Assembly (NCBI GenBank): GCA_033063855.1
Contig: CP093831.1
Location: 4,650,001 to 4,714,000 of the forward strand
DNA length: 64,000 nt
Source: Smittia aterrima
Taxonomy: Eukaryota > Arthropoda > Insecta > Diptera > Chironomidae
Direction: 5' to 3'
Below are positions 48,531 through 59,509 of this stretch, piece by piece. The notes beneath the pieces were generated by a model that did not search any database, was not told the DNA's origin, and saw only the letters and a list, made by a program, of their open reading frames with translations. Within the stretch, counting starts at the first letter, position 1; every line of letters starts with the position of its first letter. Made by a program: the position numbers and the translations under genes.

Positions 48531-48751
48531 TGTAAATGCATTTATTTGAAATCCACTGAAATTCGACCGTTTAAGCAACAACAATTTAAACGTTCCAGAT
48601 CCACCAGATGTCGCTATTTACCTTATCAACAGTTCCATCTGGTGTTCGATTAATGCAAACGGGGGATTTACTGAGATTTATTCTTGTAGAGGAAAGTTTT
48701 TTTAAAAACAGTTTTTAAGAAGAAATACACAGTAAAGAAAGTCGATAAGAA
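48531..48751. promoter_or_regulatory. Shared divergent promoter region, TTK and Nab2
   Basis: Only 221 bp separate the two start codons of divergently transcribed genes. No TATA box is evident, in keeping with housekeeping promoters. The assignment is from geometry alone. Confidence 0.55.
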
Positions 48752-51452
48752 ATGGATGCACTTGGGGAAGTTGGGAAAAAGATGCGCGTAAGTTCAATTT
48801 CTTAGGATTAGATCAAATAAGAATGTTTCAACTATTGTAATCGATTTTCAATATTTTCTTTCGTTTTCCGGCACAGTCTGCCATCAAAGCTAAACTTCTT
48901 GAGCTAGGAACGGGATCACAGACTGGTTACATAGATGATGAGCTACCCGACTATGTAATGATCATGGTGGCGAACAAACGATCACAGGAAAATATGAATC
49001 AAGATCTGAAACTCTTTCTTGGATCTAACACGGGTAATTCCGGTAAAATTGATTAATTGCAAACCTAGCTATAATTATTCAATTTTAGAAACCTTCGTCA
49101 ATTGGCTGCATCAAGTCTTGCAGAAGCTTCAGGAAGTTACACTTCCAAACAACTGTAAGTAATTGAATTTTTCAATTTGGAACTTTATTTTGATTATTTA
49201 AAATTACTTTTAGTGGCATCGAAAGCGAAGAAAAAAGTTGCAGAGTCTAAGAAAGATAAGAAGAAGGAAAAGAAGAAATCTAAGGAACAATCGATTACTG
49301 ATGTGATTGCGGTTGAGTTGATGGCCAAAGCCAAGAAAACGCTTGAGCTCGAACCTAAAGTGAAGAAAGAAGGAACAACCACTCCTTCGCCCCCTCCAGC
49401 TCCTTCAATCACAGAAGATGACGAGCCTGACCCACCAACGCCCCCTCATTTGCATTCGACGTCACGCTCAGATTCTGAAAAAGAACAAGAAGATGATGAA
49501 TTTAATATCCCGACAATAAGTGAGATCAAAACTTCAGCTGGTGGACAGAATCTTCATAAAAAGGAATTGTCTCAACTACAGGAGCTTCAAAATAGAATTT
49601 ATCAGACGAAGAAAAAGCTCAAAGACTTGGACAGCGATTCTGATGTGGAAGTACCCAAAAGCTCATCAGTTTTGTCGCGCCTAGGAGTAAAGCCAACAGA
49701 GAACTCAAAACCTTCGAACATCATAAGTTTGTCGGCAATCAGACGAACCGAAAAAGAGATTTATGTTGCTCCCAGTTTTCGAAAACTAGTCGAAAGACAA
49801 AAGGAAGAGAATGAAAGACGTGTCGATGATCCAAAAAGATCTTCAAGAATAACAACAGGACGAACAAGAAGATCTCGAACCAGATCAAGATCACGAGAAC
49901 ATCAAAGAAACCGTCGAGGAAGATCTCGAAGTCCAATCAGACGCTCAAGAAGTCCCAGAACTCGGCAAAGTATTCATCAGCGCATTGGATCACGCGTCGT
50001 TGTTGCATCACCAGAGCAAAAGGATTCAATTAAAGTTAAGCAAAGACCAGTTTTAAGCTCTGCTATTACTGCCCAAGCTGGGAAAAATCTTTTATTGCGT
50101 GCAGTCGCAGAGGCTCAACGTTCGACAGCTATTGCTTCGGGAGAACAAAGAAAGAGACCACAACGTGACAACATCGTTGTTCAGCTACCGCTTCGAAGAG
50201 ATCGGAGAACTGCAAGAATGGATGAGGAGTATGTTCCCGAGCCGATAACAGTACATTCAGAAGCTGACGTTGAATATCGTCCAATGTATACGAAAACCGC
50301 TGAAGAAGGTGATGATGGAGACGTAATTTATTTAAACAATAATGAAGATGTTGATCTCGAAGATCTGGATAACGAAGAGACTCGTAAGAGCCCTCAGTTT
50401 GTTGTTACACTCGAAGGTGTAACTCAATTTGAGAACAACTCTAAGTCATCGCATTCGCCGACTCCACCTCCAGTCATTAAAAGAAAATCAATAAAGGAAC
50501 GCATCGGAATGAGACCAGCACCAGTTCGAACTGATCGAACTGATCGAAGTGATCCTGCACACAATTGGGATTTAACGCGGGAAGACCGTCAGACGGTTAA
50601 GCGCAAAGTCGAAGAAGAAAGTGAATCGCAACGAGCTTACAATCGCGCAAAGCGAGCTCGACTTTCCCCAATAAAGTTTGATTTGACTGACGAAGAGGAA
50701 GACGAAAGAAACAGCTCTCACGAAAGGCGAAGTGAATCTCCGCCAGGAAAGGTTGATGAAGAGAAACAAGACGATGACCAAAACGGAGAAGAACTTGCAA
50801 AGAAAATAAGATTGGAACCAAGTCGAAGTTTTGATCATGTTCCATCATGTAAGTTAAAACGAATTAATTTTCTCTAAAATCTTTTACTATTTCATTTATT
50901 TCTTCTAGTGCTGAGCTCTGTTGCAATACCAATTTCTGATACTGCAAAGCCGATTGTTAAGTCGAAGGAACGTTGCAAGTTCTATCCAATGTGTTCAAAC
51001 GCCAGTTGCGCCTTTTATCATCCAACGCTTCCTTGCAAGCTGTTCCCCAACTGCAAATTCGGCGATTCATGCGCCTACGTTCATCCTCGTTGCAAATTCG
51101 ATACTTCGTGTGCTCGTGTCGATTGCAACTTCAGTCATTCACAAACAATCATTGGTCATACGCCTCCAATTGGTGAGTTAAAGAAAATATCTTAACACAA
51201 TAAATTATTGAGGGAATATTTCAATTTTTAGCTTCATCGGTGGTTCCAGTTCAAAACTACAAGTCGATTAGTCTTACACCGAATGTGACGATCTGCAAGT
51301 TTTTCCCAAATTGTAGCAACACTAATTGTAGATTTTTACATCCGAAAATCTGTAATTACGGTAAAAATTGTATCAACAAGTTCGACTGCAACTTCTATCA
51401 CTTCGAGACGTCGAGCGGATCCAAATTCAAATGGGTCTCACAATTTTCTTAA
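48752..51452 (+). CDS. Nab2: Nab2/ZC3H14 polyadenosine RNA-binding zinc-finger protein
   Basis: Six exons: 48752-48787, 48877-49033, 49089-49154, 49214-50848, 50909-51172, 51232-51452; 792 aa. It binds poly(A) tails and controls their length in the nucleus. The N-terminal 80 residues (SAIKAKLLELG, DDELPDYVMIMVANKRSQ, LKLFLG) match the PWI-like fold of human ZC3H14. A Lys/Glu-rich and Ser/Arg-rich middle (RSRTRSRSRE, SRSPIRRSRS) follows. The C-terminus has five CCCH fingers, CX5CX4-5CX3H type: CKFYPMC, CKLFPNC, CKFDTSC, CKFFPNC, CNYGKNC, as in ZC3H14. Exon 2 has a second in-frame donor 9 nt downstream (49043), which would add three residues. It is tail-to-tail with Tim13. Confidence 0.95.
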
Positions 51453-51736
51453 ACAAAGTGACATAGTCCTTTTGTTTTAATGTAGATTTTAAGTCTTCTT
51501 CGTGTAGATGACTAATAGCAAACTGAATACTTTAAAACATTAAATGAATGAAATTTTTGAACTTGATTCATTGCATTTTATTCTCAACTGTTCAAAATAA
51601 AAACATTTCTGTAACCTCGAAAAGAACTTTCCTATCTTGAAGCGGATTCCCATTCTTCCTTTTATTTGTTGAAATGAATTAGTGTCTACATAAATTGTAT
51701 TGGTAATGAACTACCAGCTTAACATAAAGCTGCATT

Positions 51737-52058
51737 TTAATTCATTTGGCTTTCTCTTTGGAGTCTTCTTCCGTAACTTCTGCTTACAGTGTTGAAACAA
51801 TCCATGTATCTACAAATGAATTCTCGTTAATAACATTTCGCTGACTGTCAATCAATCTATCTCTCACCTATCCATGCACATTGCCACACATTTCTGTTCA
51901 GATGAATCCAACTCAGTTCCCGGTCGATTTACACACTTTTTGAAACATTTCTCTGTCATCTTAGTTAGCAGCTCTTGTGCATTGGCGAGGGCAATCTGCT
52001 GCTTGACCTGATCCATCAGATCACTCTTCTGCATTGAATTAAGTCCACTTAAATCCAT
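51737..52058 (-). CDS. Tim13: Mitochondrial import inner membrane translocase subunit Tim13
   Basis: Two exons, 52058-51868 and 51809-51737, split by a 58-bp intron inside an Arg codon; 87 aa (human 95). It is a small chaperone of the intermembrane space that partners with Tim8 to escort hydrophobic inner-membrane precursors. The twin CX3C signature is clear: CFKKC, 14 residues, CVAMC. Flanking VKQQIALANAQELL and RYMDCFNTVSRSYGRRLQRE fit Tim13 rather than Tim8, 9 or 10. The second exon was found by splice phase; without it the frame would run out after MDR. Confidence 0.95.
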
Positions 52059-52282
52059 TGTTCTTAAATATTTGTAATTTTTTCAATTTTCTTGAAACCA
52101 AAAATATTCGATTGCGAAATGGGTGACCAGACGATGAAAACACTGTAAAAAATCTGAATCGTAAATGAACTCGAATCTCAGTTAAAAATTTCTTTATTTA
52201 TCTTTATAAGAAAAACAATCTAATAAATGCACGATCTTCAGTTCTCTCCTAATCAAGAACTCGTCTTCGGTTTCAAATTATT

Positions 52283-53109
52283 TTATGGCTGCATTCTCAG
52301 AGCTCCATCAAGGCGAATAGTTTCTCCGTTCAGCAAAGGATTGTCAACGATTGATTCAACGAGTTGAGCATATTCCTTTGGGTCTCCAAGACGAGCTGGG
52401 AAGGGAATAGTACTAGCAAGATATTTGCGAACTTTGTCACCTAAAGCTTGAACCATGGGAGTATCGAAAAGTCCTGGAGCAATTGTTACGATTCTAATTC
52501 CTTGTGGAGCAAAATCACGTGCGATCGGCAAGGTCATTCCGATGATCGCGGCTTTCGAAGCAGAGTAGGCAGCTTGTCCAATTTGACCGTCATAACCAGC
52601 AATCGATGCGGTGTTAATGATAACGCCTCGCTGATTGTCAACATTTGGTTCATTTTGTCCGATGAGACCAGCAGAAATTCTGATAAGATTGAAGCTTCCG
52701 ACAGTGTTGACATTCATAACATTTTGAAAGTTCTCGAGACTGAAAGGGATGTTTTTGTTGAAGTTGTAAGTCTTCTGTGCTTTTCCTCCGATTCCAGCGC
52801 AATTGACAGCAACGTCGAGTCTTCCGAATTTCTCTTTTGCCAAATTAACTGCTTCAATGACATCTTTCTCCGATGTGACATTTACCGGCGCAAAGATTAC
52901 GGAATCGCCAAGTGACTTTGCGACCTCATTTCCTTTCGAACTTTCCAAATCAGCGAGTATGACCTTCGATCCGGCTGCAGCAAATCTTTCCACCGTGGCT
53001 CGTCCAAGACCAGACGCTCCACCTGACACAATTGCGACACAATTCTATAAAAAGCTTGATTGTTATTTAATCTCTAAAAAAAATTAGAAAACCTTCGCAC
53101 CTTGAACAT
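52283..53109 (-). CDS. scu: 17-beta-hydroxysteroid dehydrogenase 10 (scully), mitochondrial SDR
   Basis: Two exons, 53109-53101 (Met-Phe-Lys only) and 53044-52283; 256 aa, as in fly scully. This short-chain dehydrogenase oxidises 3-hydroxyacyl-CoA, including in isoleucine breakdown, and is a subunit of the mitochondrial RNase P/tRNA methyltransferase complex in animals. The cofactor loop SGGASGLGR, NCAG, the catalytic Ser in TASIAG, YSASK, and the family C-terminus LLNGETIRLDGALRMQP are all visible. The nine-base first exon was placed because MFKNCVAIVSGGASG mirrors the fly N-terminus. The start lies 225 bp from the kinase gene on the other strand. Confidence 0.95.
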
Positions 53110-53334
53110 GTTGATTCGAATGTTTGATGATGATTAAACACCGCCGTCTGAGTAAATTCTTATCGAAACACAGAATACAGAATACAAGTTGATATAGCTG
53201 AACACAGAATACAAGTTGATAAAGGCTCTAATTTTCGAATAAACGAAGAATTCGGATAATCACTTAGTCGGATATTCGAGTTGGAAAGAAAAGTTTTCTT
53301 GATTTAGATTTTGCACAATAAACAAAGAATAACG
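53110..53334. promoter_or_regulatory. Divergent promoter region, scully and uridine-cytidine kinase
   Basis: A gap of 225 bp between opposed start codons. It contains a 17-bp direct repeat CAGAATACAAGTTGATA at 53178-53194 and 53205-53221 (offset 27). No TATA box is evident. Confidence 0.5.
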
Positions 53335-55200
53335 ATGGAACCAGAAGTCAAAAAGCCTTTCTTGATTGGTAAGTACAATTGGTTCATAGATTGAGATTAA
53401 ATGTGAATTGAATTATTCTCGATTTTGTCTGATATTCTGAAAATTATATTTATCAGACTGCGACGACATTTTCCGCTGATTTTCTAATTTATTCGCACAT
53501 TTATTTATTTTAAGGTGTCGCTGGCGGCACAGCATCTGGCAAAAGTACAGTGTGTAAGCGAATTATCGAGAAACTCGGACAAGCTGAGGTGAATGATCAG
53601 CAAAGACAGGTGAGACTTCGTTAATTAGTGAAACTTTTAAATCGAAATTCTTTTCAACTTAGAATTATTTCAAAGTTCTCAATCAAGATAATCAACTCCT
53701 TGAAGTGAAGTGACAAAGCGATTTCAAGAAAATATTTTCATTTTTCATTTTGTAGGTCGTCTCTATCAGTCAAGATTGTTTCTATCGTGAGTTGACCGAT
53801 GAAGAAAAATCTCGAGCTCAAAAAGGTCGATTCAACTTTGATCATCCTGACGCTTTCGACGAGAAGCTGATGTACGCGACGATGAAAGACATTCTTGATG
53901 GGAAGAAAGTCGTGATAAACTCTTATGATTATCGCACAAATTCAATTTGCCCGACACAAACTGTTACAATCTATCCTGCCGATGTCGTTTTGTTCGAAGG
54001 AATTCTTGTCTTCTACTTCCCGGAGATCCGTGAACTCTTCCACATGAAGCTCTTTGTTGACACTGATTCTGATACGAGATTAGCCCGACGTGTTCCAAGA
54101 GACATCAACGAACGTGGCCGTGACTTAGATCAAGTATTGAATCAATACATGCTTTATGTGAAGCCAGCGTTTGAAGAGTTCTGCAGTCCTACGAAGAAGT
54201 TTGCTGATGTTATTATTCCTCGAGGTGCCGACAATACTGGTGAGTTCTCTTCTCTTTGTCGCTTTTTCTTTTCAAATTCTTCTGGCTCTGGATTTTAAAT
54301 TATTTCGGTGGTTAACGGTACACAAGTTAGCGATGACTAAATCCTTTTTCTTCTTGCGTAACTAACTGGGCTAATGTTGTAACGATAAAGCGACGTCGTT
54401 CTCCAAAAGAAGAAAACATTTTTTAAATGATTCCCTTCAACATTTTTTAGTTGCAATCGATCTTATCGTTCATCACATTTCTGACATTTTACATCCGCCG
54501 GCGACAACTCTCAATGGATACACGAACGGACACTCACACGGAAATGGAGAGATGTTCCTTTGACTTGACCTATCGACTGAACTGGGCCTTAACATGAAAC
54601 CAAAAACTGAAAGTCGATTTATTTCGACGACAAATGAATTACGCTCGATTTTTTCTTTCTTCTGAGAAATGGGATAAAGTCAAACTCTTCCGTTCTACGC
54701 TCGAATATCTACCATTAACGACTGTAACAGCCGTTCATCCTAAAGTTATTTTTTTCTTCCCAAAAATTTGCATTCCCTTTAATATTGGCGAGCGACATTC
54801 CTTTGCAAAGAAACGTTTTAGCCCAAGAAAGTTGATTAAGTTTGAGAGAGATTCATACGGCATGCGAAATTAGAAATCATTATACAGTAAACTAAATATT
54901 TTTCTAAGAAACTTGTAATTTGTAACATTTTTGTAAGATGCGATTCCTCGCAAATAATCACAGAGCCTCGAAAAAGAAGAATTCATTTGAAACGTATAAG
55001 TTGCATTCAACAATTTTTGATCTTTTTCAGTTGCGATTGATTTGATTGTTCAGCACATTCGAGATTTTCTGAGCAACAGATTGAGCCTTGATGCAATGAC
55101 ATTATCGCCAACGACAACTCCCGCACTTAATGGAGCAATCAACGGATCACGAGGTAAGAACATAAGCTTTTCAAGCGATCCCAACCGTCGACCGCACTAA
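53335..55200 (+). CDS. Uck: Uridine-cytidine kinase with two alternative last exons
   Basis: Common exons are 53335-53368, 53515-53609 and 53756-54239. The last exon is either 54451-54563 (product 241 aa) or 55031-55200 (product 260 aa; human UCK2 is 261). The enzyme phosphorylates uridine and cytidine to UMP and CMP in pyrimidine salvage, which makes it a metabolic counterpart of the DPYD gene in this window. Seen: P-loop GGTASGKST, SQDCFYR, FNFDHPDAFD, YPADVVLFEGIL, RRVPRDINERGRD, FADVIIPRGADN. The longer form ends in SSDPNRRPH, like vertebrate UCK (RPH end), and the stop is reached by reading past a potential GTAAGA donor at 55154. Both last exons begin with VAIDLIV and use the same phase. 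Confidence 0.94.
54451..54563 (+). CDS. Uck: Alternative terminal exon a of uridine-cytidine kinase
   Basis: Acceptor CATTTTTTAG, phase 1. It encodes VAIDLIVHHISDILHPP, then a His/Gly-rich tail ending GEMFL and a TGA stop. It is homologous over its first about 14 residues to exon b, so the pair looks like an exon duplication. Open frame and splice signal are intact. Confidence 0.8.
55031..55200 (+). CDS. Uck: Alternative terminal exon b of uridine-cytidine kinase
   Basis: Acceptor TCTTTTTCAG, phase 1. It encodes VAIDLIVQHIRDFLSNR and a longer tail ending RRPH with TAA at 55198-55200. The ending matches the vertebrate C-terminus, so this is probably the ancestral last exon. Confidence 0.85.
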
Positions 55201-57567
55201 GCCATTTCATGCGACAAAAGAAATCACATCGCAAAAGTTTCTAACACAAAACATTTATTTGACGCCAAAGTGCACCGCAAAGCCAGAAATAAATGCTCCA
55301 CCAGTAAAATATGAAGGAAACAAAATGTGTTAAGCAAATTTAGATCAATTAACTTAATAGAACAAAAAATAATTAAATTGCTTGTAACAACTCATCCCCG
55401 TACTTCATTTTATGATGCGATCCTCGATTGTTGATTATAAAATTATATCTTAACTTATATTTGTTGCTTTTATAACTAACAAGTTTTGTGTAAGCTTTAT
55501 TTTGTATATGTTAAGCAATCAAATTAAATTCGTTGCCATAGAATTTGAAAATCATTAGTTAAACATAAGTCGAGTAAGCTTAGCTTGATTTTCTCGATAT
55601 TTAAAGAAAGAATTCATCACATCGTAGCGAGAAAGATCAAGTCCGTTCAATTGCCTTTCGCATTCGAATTTTCATTTTCAATGTTATCAGAAACAGAACT
55701 TGCAGATCGATACAAAAATTTATTTATTTTGAAATTTAAGTGAAGTTATGTAAACCAAAGAATGATTTCGATCTCTGTTGATTTGCAAGATCAGATTTCG
55801 TTTATCGATAAACTTAAAATTTTCGAAAGCCAAAGCTGAAGTAGAAAATCAAATTCAAGTAGAATTCATTCAATTTTCCATCGAATTAATGTTTTTGGTT
55901 TTTCTTTTTTCTTTCTGACTCCTCGCACATCCCGTGAAAATAAAATGTGCTGTCTAGTCAAGTTCAGCTTGCATTGAATTAAATCCACCAGACGATTTCA
56001 CTAAAAAAAATGAAAATTTCTGAGAATGAGAAAAGTTAGCATGTAAGGCTTTGCCCGTGTTTGTTTGCTGTTTCCCTTTCGCTAAACAAAATCTTTTCAG
56101 AGTTACGTGTGACCCAATCAGTTTGTGTTTAATCTTGAATGAATTTATTTTATGATTTCTTTAATTTTCACTCACTTCTTTTATCTCTCACCAAAGACGA
56201 ATTTCTCCATTCAGCTCTGCGGCGATTCTCGTCGTCGGTTATTAACCGAAAGCTCTTTACAATACTCTATGATAGACACGTTTAAGCTGAACTCTAAAAC
56301 TTGTGCTTAACACCGATAGCAATGACAAAAAAAAATCGAATTTTATTTTCTGTTGACAAGAATTTATTTTGCTCTTCACTCATGAATTTATTATTTTACA
56401 AAGAATATTAAATCTATCCCCAATTATTTAATCGTTTTATCATTTATCGTTCAAACGCACTTAAACATTAAGTTGTTTCAAAAGATTTTCTTTGAACATG
56501 TCTGATAAGTTCAAGAAGTTAAGTTGTTAAGAGAATTTGTGATTAGGGATCGAGATCAATTGAAGATACTCGAATGAAATTTTAAAATAAAAAAGAATCC
56601 GATATTTTCTCAAATTAAAATAAAATTTCTTTCTTTAATCTTTCAGGACTTTAATTTCTTGCTCAGCGAAAGTTAAACTTAGTTGCAAAGATACAAATTG
56701 AAATTTCCAATTAAAATAGATCCGCGTGTCGTTACTAGTCGCACAGGTTGACTCAAAACCCGTGATGTGATCATCGTGAAACGATCGCGAGTTTTATTTT
56801 CGAGAATTAAAAATATTTTCACGAGAAGAAAATTGAGAAAAACTTTCAGAAAATTCGTTCAGTTCTGTTTCAACTCGACAACCAACCCGACATAGAAAAT
56901 CGAAACGTAAAGTAGTTCTAAGTGATCTTTGATTAAATTTTAATTGAACCGTTTAAGGTTAAAAGGAAAGCGTTGACAGACCTTGCCAATTGTTTTTCCT
57001 TCTTCGAAGAAATCGTGATCTTCTGAATTCGACTTTCACTTCCTTGCGTTATGCAATCAAAAGAGAATTATGAATTTTCTATTATATAACGTGGCAGTGA
57101 GCGCCAAGCACCTTAGAGTGACTTTCGGAAAATTCAATGCCAATAAACCTTTTACTTTTCACGATCAATTCGAATGACAATTCAGGACACGCTGTCGAAT
57201 GTATCGAGAATTTCGGTGAAGCTCGAAAGTGCGAATTTTCTTATTTTGTATTCACTCAAATTAGATAATTCGTGATTCTCGCATTTTCATTCGTCTCGAG
57301 TCTCGACGCTTGATTTTTCTCTCGAAATGAAAAATTTTCTTTTTCTCTTTTTGACCGCGAAATTTCGCCTTCAACTTTCTCTTGGCCTTCTCCGCAATCA
57401 GAATCACATGTCGTGACGCATTTTTCATCGTGTTCGATTGAATATAGAAAAGAAAAGCTTTTGGCATTGCGTCAAGATAGGAGAAAACGTTTTATTTTTG
57501 TGACTAAGCCTTGACTCAAATCAGAAATGCTCAGTTCATTCTTTTATTCTCCCACAGCCACACAATC
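55201..57567. other. Spacer between uridine-cytidine kinase and phosphate carrier
   Basis: About 2.4 kb of AT-rich DNA with the kinase 3' UTR at the left and the carrier's 5' region at the right. TCTCCCACAG immediately before the carrier ATG (ends 57557) looks like a splice acceptor, so a non-coding first exon probably lies in this spacer; I cannot place its donor. No protein-coding exon was recognised. Confidence 0.5.
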
Positions 57568-58814
57568 ATGCTGTTCGAAAAATTCCAAAACAACCCATTC
57601 GCGAAATCCGTGCAATGCGAAACTCAAGCTGTCACCAATCTCGAGACGTCCGTCATCCCTGGACGTGAGATCGCAGCTGCTGCAACTGTTTCGAATGTCA
57701 TTCTTGAAGGAGGTTTGTCTTGCTTAATCATCAACAATATCTTGCCATGAACTTGACTACTTCTTCTTTATAGATTCATGTGCATTCGGATCCAACAAGT
57801 ATTTCCTGTTGTGCGGTCTTGGAGGTATCATCTCATGCGGAAGCACTCACACAATGGTTAGAAACTACTTTTAAACTTAAAAACAAATCCTTCACAAACT
57901 CTCTTTCGTTAGGTCGTCCCATTGGATTTGGTAAAGTGCCGTATCCAAGTCGACCCAGCAAAATACAAATCAGTCTTCCATGGCTTCAAAGTCTCACTCC
58001 AGGAAGGAGGTGTTAAAGGTTTAGCCAAGGGTTGGGCACCAACCTTCTTCGGATACTCTGCTCAGGGTCTCTGCAAGTTCGGTCTCTATGAAGTCTTCAA
58101 AGTCTTCTACGCCAATGCCATTGGTGAAGAGAATGCTTACATCTGGCGTACTGGCTTGTACTTGGCTGCTTCAGCTTCCGCTGAATTCTTCGCTGATATT
58201 GCTCTTTCACCATTCGAGGCCGCCAAGGTTAAGATTCAAACTTCTCCAGGATTCGCCAACAATCTCCGCGAAGCTTTCCCCAAGATGATGAAGGATGAGG
58301 GCATGAACGCTTTCTACAAGGGTTTGGTTCCATTGTGGATGCGTCAAATTCCATACACAATGATGAAGTTCGCCTGCTTCGAAAAGACTTTGGAATTGTT
58401 GTACGCTTATGTTGTGCCCAAGCCACGTGCTGAATGCTCCAAGGGTGAACAGCTTATTGTCACTTTCGCTGCTGGTTACATTGCTGGTGTCTTCTGCGCC
58501 ATCGTTTCACATCCAGCTGACACTGTTGTGTCTAAGTTGAACCAGGCAGCCAAGGGCGAAGGAGCTTTGGACGTTGCAAAGAAACTCGGCTTCGCTGGAT
58601 TGTGGGGAGGTTTGGTTCCCAGAATTGTCATGATCGGTACTCTCACAGCTGCTCAGTGGTTCATCTATGATGGTGTTAAGGTTGCTCTTGCTATGCCTCG
58701 TCCACCACCAGCAGGTTTGTTTCATAAAACTCTCCTAATAAACTGAAAACTAACATTTTTTCACTTCTAGAAATGCCCGAGAGCCTCAAGAAGAAGCTTG
58801 GACTTGCACATTAA
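57568..58814 (+). CDS. Mpcp: Mitochondrial phosphate carrier (SLC25A3)
   Basis: Four exons: 57568-57712, 57774-57856, 57913-58714, 58771-58814; 357 aa. It imports phosphate with protons into the matrix for ATP synthesis. Three carrier repeats show the signature PxDxxxx in PLDLVK, PFEAAK and PADTVV. Segments such as GLAKGWAPTFFGYSAQGLCKFG, AEFFADIAL, PYTMMKFACFE and CAIVSHPADTVVSKLN, and the end EMPESLKKKLGL, are almost identical to animal phosphate carriers. Exons 1 and 3 both use the unusual donor GTTTGT. Strong codon bias toward C-ending codons in exon 3 compared with neighbours suggests high expression. A 5' UTR intron is likely. Confidence 0.97.
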
Positions 58815-59509
58815 GTCAAATCAGTGTTTCATTAAAACAAAGCGCCACGTGACGCGAGTGGCTGCCAATAACTCATGACATCCGAAACACAATTAAATTT
58901 AAGCTGCAGATTTATTTTCTTAATTTAGTTCACCTCCAATTGTCTCACAAAATTAAAACAAATTGTTGGTTGTTTGGTTTGGAACTTAATTCATGACGAC
59001 AAACAATTGGTACGGCTACGAGGATAAGGAAAACTAAATGAACAATAAACGTTTAGATCTTTAAAACAGAAAATTATTGTTTGATAGTGAATTTCTCCAG
59101 CGGAAATGAATCAACGTCACTGACCAACGCAACACACTCTGTATCCAACTTTACTAATGGAAGGAGACGTAGGCGAGAGTAAATTAATGAATAGAGCTAT
59201 GAAGCACAAAAACTTTCGTCGTAGAGACGGAATCTTGAGTTATTAACTTAGAAGATGAATGAAGATTGCGCACCACGAGAGAAAATAAAAATTTCCGCCG
59301 ACATTTCTCAACGAACTTCTCAAACTAAAAATACTTTCCAAAATGTATTTGCATTTACTTTGAGCCGCTCACTTAAGTTTTTCGTAGAGAACATTTCTTT
59401 CGCCAGATTTTATGCGGAAAGATTCGTGATGAGAGAGTCAGTCTGGTCGTGTCCGCCGCTTCGGCAATTTGTACGCACGTTTTGTGCGAAATTTTGTTTG
59501 TGGATCGTT
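58815..59509. other. Spacer between phosphate carrier and alkaline phosphatase
   Basis: About 0.7 kb. The left half is the carrier 3' UTR. An in-frame ATG at 59255 would add about 85 residues to the phosphatase, but that extension lacks signal-peptide character. A TCAGTCT initiator-like site near 59438-59444 would place transcription start after it. Confidence 0.5.

Noticed and set aside
59255..59509. Upstream ATG extending the alkaline phosphatase by 85 residues
   Set aside because: The extension buries the signal peptide inside the protein and has no family counterpart; ATG 59510 starts directly with a signal peptide.
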